A program made the position numbers and the translations under genes. Positions 1-12,045 of a stretch of 64,000 bases of DNA are shown here, in pieces (positions within the stretch are counted from its first letter, which is position 1; each line of letters begins with the position of its first letter). The notes under the pieces are model-generated. The model searched no databases, was not told where the DNA came from, and was given only the letters and a program-made list of their open reading frames with translations. Source of the DNA: Ampullaceana balthica (lineage: Eukaryota; Mollusca; Gastropoda; Lymnaeidae); assembly GCA_944989445.1 (NCBI GenBank), contig CALYLW010000162.1, forward strand, positions 915,001-979,000. The letters are read 5' to 3'.

Positions 1-177
1 ATCCCCGTCATATTAAAACGTTGGGCGAGCGCTTATGAGGTGTTAGGTAAAATAAATAGAGGTAAAAATAAATTAAAAGGGAAGTTCAGTCAGTGAAGAA
101 AATTGAATAAGAAAGCAGTCTTAATATGAATTAGTGTAGTGTTTTGGTTTTTTTTATAATTGGACTAAAAAGAATAA

Positions 178-563
178 AATAAATAGAGGTACAAAAGGAT
201 TTTTAAAAACCACGTTTTTATAAGTGGACTAAAAAGAAGAAAATAATTTAAAACTTATAAGTTCGAGTACTTTGATTTAATATTACTAAAAACGTGGGGC
301 GGGTGCTTCAAGAACCCATTCTAATTTAGAAATACAACACAAAGATCGGTGTTTGGTATTAAAAAAAATAATTCATATTTTAGAAGGCAAACGAGAGATC
401 TATGAGTGAGAGAATGAGTGAACTGCATACGTAAAACCTCATAAGCGTTTTTAGTCATATGAAAGTTCCTTAACAAATAAGTTTTAAATTATTTTCTTCT
501 TTTTAATCCACTTATAAAAACGTGGTTTTTAAAAATCCTTTTTTACCTCTATTTATTTTTTTA
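178..563. repeat. Inverted repeat, possible foldback/MITE element
   Basis: The arm at about 178-262 (starting AATAAATAGAGGTAC) reappears as a nearly perfect reverse complement at about 476-563 (ending TACCTCTATTTATT). The arms are about 84 bp and are separated by about 210 bp. No coding sequence lies between them and no target duplication was established, so the element class is unknown. Confidence 0.65.
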
Positions 564-897
564 GTGAATTTATGTACAGAAAGAATAAATATATTCAAAA
601 TGTATCAAATGAAACTGAATTTTTCCAATAAAAAATTGAACATTTCTAGTTTACCAAATTTAAAATATTTAAATATCGGTAACTTTTTTTAGAGCACTTC
701 TCAAAAAAATAAAACTAATATAAAAAAATCAATGATTTAAAAATTAATTTATATGTATTTTTGTTACTCTATGTATCCTTGCTGTAAAAAAAAAGATTAC
801 AATCAATCAAAATCCCTACCAACCACCCTTTATTTAAAAAAAAATAATGTATATATTTTCGTCGTTGGTAAGGTATGGACGTTTCTTTCGATATTTA

Positions 898-1127
898 TTG
901 TACTCTGAATTCTATATTATGATATATTGTTACGCCCTTTAATGCCAAACATATATTTAACATATTTATTCAAAATTTAGCCAACCCACCCAAACTTACC
1001 ACTCTCATCTTTGTACTCTGAATTCTATATTATGATATATTGCTACGCCCTTTAATGCCAAACATATTTTTACAAATGTGTTTAAAATTTATCCAACCAA
1101 CCCAAACTTACCACTCTCATCTTTAAA
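898..1127. repeat. Two-copy tandem duplication, unit about 115 bp
   Basis: The block beginning TGTACTCTGAATTCTATATT at about 898 repeats at about 1013 with small changes. Both copies end in CCCAAACTTACCACTCTCAT. It is a recent local duplication with no coding potential. Confidence 0.8.
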
Positions 1128-1879
1128 AACAAAAAGGATCTCTTGTGCCTGATCCTCTCATAGGCTGGGACCACTAGGCATGTGCCTCATTGCCAGTTTT
1201 TTAAAATCCAGACCTGGCCAACGACATCACATTTTACAAGCTGAACATGTCCTATCATATAAATAGATACATACCCTGCCGTTAAACAAGGTAGCCAAAT
1301 TACTTCGCAATACTTAACCAACACTAGCAAACCTACTAAAAATCAATAATACAAATATATAAGCAAATTTGTTCGATTTTTGTAAGTTTATTTGTTTGAA
1401 AAAGAACAACTTCTAGATACATAAATAGATAAATTAAACGCCGTTGTTCTTTTTATATGCAACCAAAAAAAAATTAATGAACGAGGTTAATAATTTTTTT
1501 ATTATTTGCTATTTTAAATCGTGTAATCGGATAAAATTACGCACTTTCAAATTTGTACTCTTTTTTTCAATGACACTATATTATATATAAATAAACTTAG
1601 TTGTCTTTTCACTTTAAAAATATTCTCAGAAGCCAAACTCGGTCTTGCGTCATATGCGTATTTTTGTGTGTTACAGTGAATAGAAACGGGTGGAAAGGTC
1701 ATCGACCATTGCACATCACAAGAATGATTAATTCATTGGCAGCCCTTAGTCCATAGAGACAGTGTGCTTATCAGCATCTGTGTACGGTGAATTGTACAGA
1801 GACAAAAATATTACTGTAAAGTAAATGTGGTCATGGCGAAACCGACGCACCAAAGAGGTGGTGTTGACCGACACGATTG

Positions 1880-2063
1880 GATGCAAGGACCGACAAAATG
1901 TGGATGCAAGGACCCACACGATGTAGATGCAAGGACCCACACGATGTGGATGTAAGGACCCACAAGATGTGGATGAAAGGTCCCACACGACGTGGATGCA
2001 ATGACCCATACGACGTGGATGCAAGGACCCACAAGATGTGGATGCAAGGACCCACACGATGTG
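1880..2063. repeat. 23-bp minisatellite, 8 copies
   Basis: Eight consecutive 23-bp units each begin GATG(C/T/A)AAGGACC and end GATGTG or a close variant. Because 23 is not a multiple of 3, all three frames on each strand stay open, which explains the overlapping open frames here. The peptide is not a gene product I can support. Confidence 0.9.
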
Positions 2064-2300
2064 GACGCATGTGGTTAGGGCAATCGACTTTTCAGAGGAT
2101 GAACCGTTAAACGTTAAACTTTGTTCCATGTGCTTGCCATTTGAAAATATTTGCCTATGTTCTTAAACCACTTTGAAACCTGTGTATACAAAGGCACATT
2201 TGAAAAATAATAAATTTTTGTAGATTTCGTAGACGCGAGCATAACATATTTAAAATCAAAATATTTACCAGTGAAGATTCTTCCTCTTCCGCCAACTCAC

Positions 2301-2467
2301 AATGTTATTACACGGATCAATGTCGAAACAACAAACAAAGTAAATGTGTTAATTTCTCCTGGCCAGTAAATCTCTTTCAGGAAATTTTCTGGCACCTCAA
2401 TTTTTGCGTCTGATTTAAACGTTACCGACTCTTCCCACCGTGGAGAGATCCCATCTTCAACACTCAT
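2301..2467 (-). CDS. Candidate orphan first exon, unknown protein
   Basis: An ATG at 2467 opens a frame beginning MSVEDGISPRWEESV. It runs through EVPENFLKEIYWPG and a hydrophobic stretch (TFTLFVVSTLIRVITL) to a strong donor, ATT|GTGAGT, at 2301/2300. The mixed-polarity sequence followed by a possible membrane segment looks more coding than its surroundings. I do not recognise the family and found no partner exon between here and the window start. It could be a first exon whose gene continues off the left edge, or chance. Confidence 0.25.
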
Positions 2468-2499
2468 GATTCCTCGACACCGTAGGGTACACATTGCAA

Positions 2500-4795
2500 A
2501 TGGTATTAACCCCGCAAAATAAACGTAGGTACCCTTTAAAGTTATTGGACTTTCAGTAATGTTACTTTTCGTACGGATGAAATTAACTAAGGCTCGCGCA
2601 ACAACTAGTTGTCCTTAGAATAATCTTGTACAAGTACAACTGTCCGTCTTCCAGGTTTTAGGTCATCCCGTAAGTCGAAATTCTTCATTTCGAAATGGAC
2701 CGGTTTATTTATATAACAGTTATAGATCTTACTAAGTCTAAGTAATTTCCAGATTGCTACATTTTATCTTTCTGTTAGTCTGTGGACTTACCTTTAACTT
2801 GGCGTGACCTAGAGGGTAAGACGAGATGACAATCCTAAAACAATAGTACGTGAAAGTAAAGCCTTAAACCAGTTTTTTTGAGTTTCGTAATTAACTAAAA
2901 TTGAAATTCACAAAAGTTTCACTTTTCGCAAAGTGAACAACACAAGTCTCACTAGCCACGAGTCAAGTGACCACATTTGAACAACCTACGACCCGCCGGT
3001 TCATTATGTCGGACTGACAGACAGGACACCACCACGTGCGCTTGGAGCAGGGCTCTTCTGTCGGATAATTAGTTAGTTCACCAGCCGTGAATATCCTCTG
3101 TGTTGTAGAGTTGCGTGTTGAGCACACCTGATTTACATATCGACTCGTCCGATAATGGAGCCGGGGGTCGGATGTGTGGGAGGGAGGGGATTGTGATAGG
3201 GGTGGGGGTGGGGGGATCATGCTTCATTGAGCTATGGGACGGTATCCCGCATGTGTGTCCTCGATACTCAGTGGACTTTATAAACAATACCATGTGGGTT
3301 CTATGATAATAAACATAGGACATAGACGAATGTTTCCTTCGAAATTAAATTCGATATTTTTAAACGAATCAAATGTTTAGCCACACTGCCTGGACTTTTC
3401 TATTCCTAAAATAAAACAAGAACTTAGAAACACTGCTCCCCTACAGATAGAACTCGCATTTTTTATAACGAGTAAACAAACCTTTACAATAAAAGAAAGA
3501 AAAAAAGAAAAGAGGAAAAAAAAATAATTAAAAAATTGGGTCTATAATTTCTCTAGCACGAGGGGTTGTGATTTCTCGATGCTGCGGTTGGAAGATAATG
3601 CGCATCTGAAACTAGAGCGTCAACATGTGACGTCACATAAATAATTTCAACTGTGGCCATGGCTGAGTAGGAGGACAATTTTAATTGCCCCTCTCTTGAT
3701 ATTCACGCGCAGATTCTTAAGGAGTTTACAGCCATCTATAGCAACAGTCGAAGAGCCACGTTCTTTGTGACCCTGGTTAATGGGAAGTAATCTGACTATA
3801 GTTAGTAGGCCTATTGCCATCGGAATTCTTGTGGAATCAATAATTTAAAGCTAATAATTAACGTGTGGCATTAGATTTACATTTAATCACTTTAAATCCA
3901 AACTACATATTCAGATCTGGATGTTCTGCTCCAAACTTGACCAATGCATTCTATTGATTAAGTATGACTTCAGAATAAGTTTTAAATTATGATTTTTTTT
4001 ACGGAGGTCATTATTCTGAAAACCGATTTGCCTAAAATTTAGAAACCAATAATGTCTCCAAAATAACAGTCATGAAATATCATATGTCTAGATTAATTAA
4101 TGATTGCAAAAAATATCATAAATACATCTCCAGCATAGATGCGATAACTTGATTAGACTGAGATGAAAGATATAGAACCAACTCTCTGACTTTAATTTTT
4201 TTTCTGAATCCGACTAAGGATAATCAATGAATCGTCCTCTCCTATTCATGTACCCTCAAACCTCATGTTACGGTTAGGCATTGAAGCACAATAACAGCTC
4301 CCAGATGTAATGGAGTGAATCTCAAAGTTTTAATTATGTATTTTATTTAGTGTGAGTGTGTGGGGGGTGGTGGCGGCCAGGGGTGCAAATTACTTTTATA
4401 ATTACCCATGAAAGGTAAAGTTTTTTAGACAACAAAATTGAATTTGGGTAGAGACCACGTTCAAGAGAAAGTTGAATTAATGAATGAAGCTGGAGATTCA
4501 AAATATTATCGTCGTGAGACATTTAAAAGTAAAGGGGAAAAAAACCGTCTTCAGTCCCTAATGTTAAATCATGTCATTTAAAAAAAAACAACAGTGTATT
4601 AAGGGCATGGAATATGTGTGTATTCTATGAAAGGTTGGTTTTTTTAAGTTATTAGTTGTTAAATTTAACTTGCAATGAGATGTTAAAGAAAATATATTAT
4701 ATCATGTTTGTATTATTGTTTTATAGACTATGTTATAATTAAGTTTTAAAAAAAATATATCAATGGTTACGAGAGTTTGTGTTTGCTCTCTCGGG
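2500..4795. other. Intergenic DNA, no gene seen
   Basis: No supported exon or transposon. Around 3175-3218 there is a G-rich block with at least five runs of three or more G separated mostly by single bases, a potential G-quadruplex on the plus strand. The rest is AT-rich unique-looking sequence. Confidence 0.5.
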
Positions 4796-5235
4796 ATTAA
4801 AATAAAGGTCACCACTTACTCTATCCTTTGGCCGTTTATTAAAATAATGGTCACCACTTACTATATCCCTTGGCCGTTTATTAAAATAAAGGTCACCACT
4901 TACTCTATCCCTTGGCCGTTTATTAAAATAAAGGTCACCACTTACTCTATCCCTTGGCCGTTTATTAAAATAATGGTCACCACTTACTCTATCCCTTGGC
5001 CGTTTATTAAAATAAAGGTCACCACTTACTCTATCCCTTGGCCGTTTATTAAAATAATGGTCACCACTTACTCTATCCCTTGGCCGTTTATTAAAATAAA
5101 GGTCACCACTTACTCTATCCCTTGGCCGTTTATTAAAATAAAGGTCACCACTTACTCTATCCCTTGGCCGTTTATCTGATATTAAAATAATGGTCACCAC
5201 TTACTCTATCCCTTGGCCGTTTATCTGATATTAAA
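4796..5235. repeat. 42-bp minisatellite, about 10 copies
   Basis: Units read ATTAAAATAAAGGTCACC then ACTTACTCTATCCCTTGGCC and GTTT. The unit is 42 bp, so both strands keep an open frame (14-residue peptide NKRPRDRVSGDLYF on the minus strand). The last two units carry a TCTGAT insertion. Single-base variants alternate between AAAGG and AATGG. The open frames are by-products of the period. Confidence 0.95.
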
Positions 5236-5312
5236 ATGTTGTTGTTTTATTTTTTAAATTTTTATTGTTTTTTATAAAATACTTTTTCAGTGAACCTTTT
5301 ATTAGTGTGAGG

Positions 5313-6033
5313 CCGTCGAAAGGGGGAGGCCTCTACGGGGCTCGGCGGATGAGTAGGGTCGCGGGGCACGGACCTGACCACGACTCGGCGACCTGAAACC
5401 AACATCTCCCGGCAGGCAATGCCAAAGTCCGATAAGTTAGGGTTAGGTGCTAGTCACATATGATTACAGTCGCTGTACGGATCTTAGACAAAGAATCTTA
5501 AATGCATTGTCGATGATGAAAACCAAAGTGCCCGTTGAGGGTCGGGTAAATCCGAAGCGACCGTTTCGTCCCCCTCAATTTTACTAGCAACGCCATTGAG
5601 CGGTGCCGGTTTAGGGCCAGGAGCGCCAGTACGGATTAGCAAAAGGTACCGCGAAGAACGCAGCGGACGCCAGCTCTGAGGAAACTTTCCAGTGGGGGTT
5701 GCACCCTAGGTAGGTCATTGATGATCCCCCGCATTGCGGTGATCCTAACCATTGAGACTCGTATGCTTTGCCGGGGTGGCGCCGAAGTGGTAGCGGGTCG
5801 TAGTAAGGCAATTCCACCCCTCCTTGTGAGGCCAACTTAGTGGGAGGCATCCTCGACTTTCTGTCTTAGATGCCCAGGTGGCCGCTTCAGAAGCGACCGC
5901 TCCGGGGGGGGGGTTTCCCAGCTGTCAACGTCCTTTTCTGGGGGAGGGGGGCAGATAGCTGGGAGGGTCTTCCAGGAAGACCCATGAAGAGCACTAGGCT
6001 CGGGGCTTCTGATTTTCTTCCACATGTAGGATC
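5313..6033. mobile_element. GC-rich 721-bp insertion with 12-bp target duplication, class unknown
   Basis: This GC-rich block sits in AT-rich DNA and is flanked by perfect copies of ATTAGTGTGAGG at 5301-5312 and 6034-6045. A 12-bp target duplication without terminal inverted repeats points to a retroposed insertion (SINE or LINE fragment) rather than a DNA transposon. The minus strand has a short open frame (MPPTKLASQGGVELPYY..., 5611-5850) that I do not recognise. No A-tail is visible. It was considered and not recognised as rRNA. Confidence 0.7.
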
Positions 6034-6049
6034 ATTAGTGTGAGGATTT

Positions 6050-8170
6050 TTATTTATACTATATTATTTCTTTTTTATAGTCCTTGTTGGAAAAAGATAT
6101 TTTATTTTCTAAGTGATAAGAGTAAAATGGGTTGCTGAACATCATATCCGCTTCCATGTCAGTTTTTTTGACAGGTTTCGTCAAAGTAAGCATGTTTTGA
6201 ATAACGAAACTATAAATTGAAATGAACGAACTTATTCAGAGAATAAATTTAATTTTATCTAAAGTACGATAATGTTGAGTTTGCTTTACTTTGCCCTCCT
6301 TAACTTCTTGTAATCGATAAAACAACACACATGAACATGAGACCAGTCCAACATAGGCGGAACTATGATAAAATGTTTCAGTTTTCCCAACAGTTGGAAT
6401 GTATCACATTATGAAGCGCACCCTGAACAGAAATATTTACGACAATACATCAATGTTGCTATTAATAATCTTTGAAATTTAAATAAAAAAGTAAGAAATT
6501 ATTATAACCTACTGAAACTTGTGAAATGGAAAAATATAAAAAATGATTCCGTTATAGCTTATACCATTACAGTTACAGCTCACACAGTTACACATATATG
6601 ATACACCATTATTAGATGAAATGAAACTCAAATAATAGGACAAATAAATTTCCCAGGCAGTTCAAAGTCATAATTTTCATTTTTAGAAAACATTTCACGT
6701 AAACAAGAAATTTATATTATATATTCTGGAGTAGTTAACACCAACTTTGAATATTATTTTAAGCGTTTAATAGCATGCAACTTTGGCTCTGAAAAAAAAA
6801 TATAAAAAAACTATTTTATTATTGTTTATCAAAAGAACTATGTGAATCTAATGAAATGCTTGATATTAGAATATAAATCATGGGATACATACCCTTTTTG
6901 TATCATTTATAACCGATTTTTGGGGAATCTCGCAAATAATCTTCTGTATTGAAGGAGCGTCTGAAACAAATAAGATGTACACCGAGAAGCAACAGTACCA
7001 AAAGGATGCTTGCCGTATTGGCAACTTGCCTCTAAGAGCAGAAGATTTTTAACTTTCTGTTATTATAAAAATAAAAAAAAATTTTATTTTTTTTAATTAA
7101 TAAATATGCGTAGTATTAAAGCATTCAATTAAATCTGTAATTTTAGTCGATTTAACTGTTCATATTAAGTTTATCCGAATTATTTCTTAGACATTAGTGA
7201 CCACTAATATTAATCATAAAAATAATAACAAAAAAAAAGCATATTGAACAATCTCACTGTTTACAAAAGCATTGAAACATATTAATCCTCTTCTGACAAT
7301 ATTTATTTCACTTTCAATGATAAAGTCACTATTTTGTGAATTCAACCTCATTCGGTCACACATTTCCCATACGACTATTAAAACGAATGCTTTCCACGAT
7401 AACCTGCTTAAAGTTTGAAATGAAAATGGCGGCGCTCCGGAAGCTGATTGGTCCTCAGCGTAGAAAAAGTAGTTCCAGACTTGCGGTGATAGTGAAAGTT
7501 TGAGAAGACAAGGACAATAGCTCGTTGTCAACACGCAGTCAGTTGTCCTGGTGGAAGGGGCCGTCATGACGTTAATTACATGAAAGGCTGATAGCAGCGG
7601 ATAGAGGAGAGGCGTTAATTTTAAGGCTTAAAACCTGCGTGTGTGTGTACTGTAAACATGCATAAAGGTTGAGTTCTGTAAAAAAAAACACACAATAATT
7701 TACCACATTTCAATCTTCTAATTTTATCGGGATATTCACCTTATCTTTGAAATGAATCAAAGAAGTTTAATCGAAAATATTTCAATATATTTATATATAT
7801 AAATTAGATAACAAAACTTGTTTTGGTCTTTATTTTAAAAAATTTAATGACCCGTTACTTTATTCAACAAATACAGATTATAAGCAAACCATTTTGTATA
7901 TAAATTGCAATAAAGTTGCTAAGAATGTAGAATCAAAATACTATGATTAATGTCTCCACTAATTCTTCATTTTGGGGGAAGTTTTGATACGACTACGTAC
8001 GGACTAAATCGTTCACCCGTCTCCTTCTCACATCCAATGCTGGCTGTATCAGCGGTGACGCGTGAATTTGTGTGAGAATAGTGAGAATAATGACTAAAAA
8101 TGACGCGTTAATGGTCTTGTTCGCTGAATTAATTTTTTGTGTTCTGGGCAACAGCTTTATCTGTAACAGT
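6050..8170. other. Intergenic DNA with one SINE 3'-tail fragment
   Basis: At about 6938-6975 the sequence AATCTTCTGTATTGAAGGAG followed by CGTCTGAAACAAATAAGAT matches the 3' tail of the tRNA-derived SINE seen complete at 22060-22336, in plus orientation and lacking its head. The open frame at 7214-7567 (minus) has no recognisable domain and lies in low-complexity sequence. Nothing else is supported. Confidence 0.5.
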
Positions 8171-8178
8171 ATTCATTT

Positions 8179-8263
<85 letters not shown>

Positions 8264-8290
8264 GTGAGAGAGAGTGAGTGAGAGAGAGAG
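8179..8290. repeat. (GA)n microsatellite
   Basis: About 41 GA dinucleotides run from 8179 to about 8261, followed by interrupted GAGA/GTGA repeats. The Arg/Glu and Ser/Leu open frames over it are artefacts. Confidence 0.97.
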
Positions 8291-8376
8291 ACAAGCGGTT
8301 GAAGTATGAGCGCCTTATTTTTCTTCTTATTGCTTTAATGAATATATCTTCTGTAAGAAACACAATGGTTTGCATT

Positions 8377-8543
8377 CAGTGCTGGATTTACCTATTTGCT
8401 GAACAAGCTATAGCTTACGGCTCCCGCCTTCTTGTGGGCCCCCGGAATTTTTTAAAATCATAATTGTCACTGACATAGAATATCTGGACTTCAAAAGCCA
8501 TCTCAAATAGCTTAGAGCCTCATCGAGTCTAAATCCGGCCCAG
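8377..8543. mobile_element. hAT-type MITE
   Basis: The 167-bp element starts CAGTGCTGGATTTA and ends TAAATCCGGCCCAG, an imperfect terminal inverted repeat. It is flanked by TTTGCATT (8369-8376) and GTTGCATT (8544-8551), an 8-bp target duplication matching at 7 of 8 bases. The 8-bp duplication and CAG...CTG-like ends fit the hAT superfamily. It has no coding sequence. Confidence 0.8.
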
Positions 8544-8551
8544 GTTGCATT

Positions 8552-9352
8552 GATTGATCCGAAACGTTCAATATTTTTACAGGCATCGTTCCTCTCTCTT
8601 TCCTACAGCTTAAACGCAGTCTATCTTTTATCATGGAGAGAAAGAGCAAAATAGTTTTTAAAAAATATTAAATAAAAAAAATAATTTTTAAAAATAATTA
8701 AAACTTGAAATATGATCAATATTTTCATCTTTGCTGACGTGGCGTGACATGATACAACAAACTCCATACATCTCAAAGTGTCATCTTGAAGAAAGTAGAA
8801 GCCATTGATTCAATAAAGAAAAAAATATAATGAAAAAAAAATTTTAACAGAAAAAGGCAAATTTTCTATTGTATGAATATTGTTTTAAAAACAGCATAGA
8901 ATGGTCAAAGCTTTTAGATTTAAAAAGCCACAGATAACGGCATGATACTGTAACATAACACGATGCCAGAATGAATGGTGAACGCCTTTTTGAGACAGTA
9001 ACCACCAGTTTCTCACTTTAATAACAGCCTTTAAAATATACATGAACAAGAGGGGATCCAATCAATAAATCATTCTAGAAATTCCAACACTTTACCCTTA
9101 AAAACGTTACAACATGTTGTTAACCCGTTAACTTCCTGACTATTAAAGTTCCTTCACAAAACATGCAGTAAATGATAAGAGTAGAAGGCAAAAATCTTCT
9201 GTATAGAAGGAGTGTTTGTTATAGATAAGATAAGATAGATAAGTGCCATTTTTTTTTGTCACTAAATATTCCTTTCCCCCAATAAAAAAAATATTTTTCT
9301 TCTAAAAATGGTATGCCAAGTCAACAAAGGTTATTTTGAAATTATATTTCTA
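8552..9352. other. Intergenic DNA with one SINE 3'-tail fragment
   Basis: At 9193-9242 the sequence ATCTTCTGTATAGAAGGAGT followed by an ATAAGATAAGATAGATAAG tail is a plus-strand 3' fragment of the tRNA-derived SINE. The remainder is AT-rich with no supported gene. Confidence 0.5.
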
Positions 9353-9800
9353 CTAGCGTATCACCCGTCAAAAATGACGGAGGACGTTTTCAGCTGAAAT
9401 CTATTTATTTTATAAAAAATGCACTTTTTGTAGGGCGCCTACGGCGCCGACCTTTTCAAAAGCCCAACTAACGTGTCCTAGTTTGATAAATACGAAATAT
9501 TACACTTTCTGAAATGTACACAAAGTATTTTATAATAGGGGTTGTAGGGCAACTACGGCGCCCCCTTTGTTTTTTTTGATTTTATAATTAACCATCATCA
9601 AATCCTCTTTTTACATTGATCCCTTTTCCAAAATTAAAATACATGTATGAGCGAAAACAATGACGTCATATAATATTTTTTTACAGCGCATCTTTAATTT
9701 GCACACCTTTTGATGCATTGGTGCAGTAATTTGGTTTTCCCTGCTTTCTAAAATTAGCAGCGTCACGGACAGACATTGCAAATTATATTGTTTAATTATA
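9353..9800. repeat. Interspersed repeat family A (copy 1)
   Basis: This copy begins ACTAGCGTATCACCCGTC and contains two short GTAGGGC-ACTACGGCGCC-type motifs (about 9431 and 9544). It ends through GGTGCAGTAATTTGG and CTGCTTTCTAAAATTAGCAG. The same right-hand block recurs at about 13869-14090 (plus) and about 50660-50815 (reverse). No coding sequence or terminal repeat was recognised, so the class is unknown. Confidence 0.6.
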
Positions 9801-9989
9801 TGATAAAATACTACGTATATGTGTGAGTGAACTTTTGTATGTTAACATGTGTCTTTTTAGGTGTGTGCATGCGTGTGTGCGTTGTGTTTTCATGGCGAAA
9901 GTTGGCAAACTCAAAGTCTGCACAAGGCGGCACCACGTAATTCCAACAAACTGATATCATTAGAAACTCGTCATCGTGAAATTTAAAAG

Positions 9990-10733
9990 CTGAACTGCAT
10001 ATGTCACCTAGTTAAATTCTAATTTATCGTTAATTTCGATTAAAGCCAAAAATTAAAATTTATGATGTAACGCTTATTAATTGAAAATCTAAATAACTCT
10101 GGAATGTCTCCTTTATATGTCATCGTTTTAAACCACACTTCACAAAAAAGACAAGTGTGTTGAAATTTGTTTCAAGTGATGAACGGGTCTAATTTACAAT
10201 ATAACCAGCCGAGCTGAAAAATAATTCACATGGAACTGAGGTAACTGGTATGCACCAAACGGTCTTGGCAAGGAATTCCATTATCGGATATCGGTGTTCA
10301 TTAAGTTTCCACCATTATGGAGGGTTAATGGATTCAGGAACTTTTCATCTCCATTTTGTAGTGCAGTAATTCATCAGAAGAGCTGTCGTCATTTTATGTC
10401 TCTAAGTCAGACTCCATTACTGCCATTAGCTAAATACGCTTTCATTTGGTTTGATAAGTAGGTGAAGTGTCAGAACCATGGTAGGCAAACTTTATCAATA
10501 TTTTGAACATTCTCGTCACTAAATAGTTTAAAACCAAACTGGTCGTGTAATCATCAGGACATTTACTTATTTAACGGCAACTATTTTTTATTATTTTTGT
10601 TTTTACTTTTGGACTTCAAATAATTTGTAAGTGATGGGTCGATTAATCGTTAAAAATAATTTAATCGTTTAATTTTAAAAAAAAAGTAATCGAGAAATTA
10701 AAAGTTATTTTCCGCAGCCCTAAATTTAAAAAA
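9990..10733. mobile_element. Degenerate hAT-like element, copy without nested insertions
   Basis: The right end reads TAATCGAGAAATT...CCGCAGCCCTAA, the same terminal block as the elements at 14164-14746 and 16321-17730. Internal blocks (CCAAAAATTAAAATTTATG, ATAACCAGCCGA, CATGGTAGGCAAACTTTATC) match the 16321-17730 element in reverse complement. This copy lacks both the LINE and the MITE found in that element, so it shows the uninterrupted state of both target sites. The left terminus is eroded. It keeps about 190 bp (about 10260-10440) missing from the sibling. No intact transposase is present. Confidence 0.65.
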
Positions 10734-11223
10734 GAAAATATCACCCTAAATATTTATTATAATATTCTTTTTCCTGTCAAACAATGTCACCAGCTGATGT
10801 AAACTTGGACACTGCACACATTCGTATCAGTTGTCTAAATCATGTTAAAAACTAAACTTTTCACTTTGATGAGTCACACTTAAAGACATAATATCACAAC
10901 TCAATAAGTACATTTTTAATTCTTATTTGCTCTTTGCCTTTTATTTATTTATTTTATTTATCTAGACAAAAGCCCCAGACATTATCTTTCAAAGCCTTCC
11001 AGTCTCTTGATAACGTAGCTTTTCAATCAGGTTTGCAGTCTTCGCCATATTTCTTATGGGATCGTCCATTTTTTCTCTTCTTTTTTTCTTCTTTTTTTTG
11101 GACAAGGTTATTTGAAATCATAGTCAATGTATTTCGTGGTCTTTTTAGTGATAAATATTTAAGTAAAATTTTTTTAAATGCGTATTTTACCACATTTTTT
11201 CTATTACATGTTCTACAATATAA

Positions 11224-12045
11224 GACTTCCTCCACACCCTCCTATACAACAGACAGACTTAACCAACCTCCACACCCTCCTATACAACAGACAGACTTCA
11301 TCAACCTCCACATCCTCATATACAACATACAGACTTAACCAACCTCCAAAGACTTCATCCACACCCTCCTATACAACAGACAGACTTAACCAACCTCCAC
11401 ACCCTCCTATACAATAGACAGACTTAACCAACCTCCACACCCTCCTATACAACAGACAGACTTAACCAACCTCCACACCCTCATATACAACAGACAGACT
11501 TAACCAACCTCCACACCCTCCTATACAACAGACAGACTTAACCAACCTCCACACCCTCTTATACAACATACAGACTTAACCAACCATCCACACCCTCATA
11601 TACAACAGACAGACTTAACCAACCTCCACACCCTCCTATACAACAGACAGACTTAACCAACCTCCACACCCTCCTATACAACAGACAGACTTAACCAACC
11701 TCCACACCCTCTATACAACATACAGACTTAACCAACCTCACACCTCCTATACAACACACAGACTTAACCAACCTCCACACCCTCTTATACAACATACAGA
11801 CTTAACCAACCTTCACACCCTCCTATACAACACACAGACTTAACCAACCTCCACACCGTCGTATACAACAGACAGACTTAACCAACCTCCACACCCTCAT
11901 ATACAACAGACAGACTTAACCAACCTCCACACCCTCATATACAACAGACAGACTTAACCAACCTCCACACCCTCCTATACAACACACAGACTTAACCAAC
12001 CTCCACACCCTCCTACACAACAGACAGACTTAACCAATCTCCACC
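11224..12045. repeat. 38-bp minisatellite, about 21 copies
   Basis: Units follow the pattern CCTCCACACCCTCCTATAC then AACAGACAGACTTAACCAA. Variant units carry CATAC for CAGAC or lose single bases. The array ends abruptly in unique sequence. Open frames across it (10934-11338, 11178-11417) are artefacts of the array. Confidence 0.95.

Larger units (their letters stand above)
1..1879. other. AT-rich intergenic DNA without a gene
   Basis: No reading frame with coding character is visible. The stretch holds an 84-bp inverted repeat (178-563) and a two-copy tandem duplication (898-1127), listed separately. The open frames at 1746-2129 come from the 23-bp satellite that follows. Confidence 0.6.

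Noticed and set aside
1746..2129. 127-codon frame and overlapping frames with GPCIHVVWV repeats
   Set aside because: A 23-bp satellite read in several frames at once; not a gene.
4760..5200. Repeat proteins on both strands
   Set aside because: 42-bp satellite; open on both strands because of the period, and the frames end with the array.
5313..6033. Possible rRNA fragment
   Set aside because: GC-rich, but I recognised no rRNA core segment; the 12-bp duplication indicates an insertion.
8072..8281. Arg/Glu repeat protein
   Set aside because: Translation of a (GA)n microsatellite.
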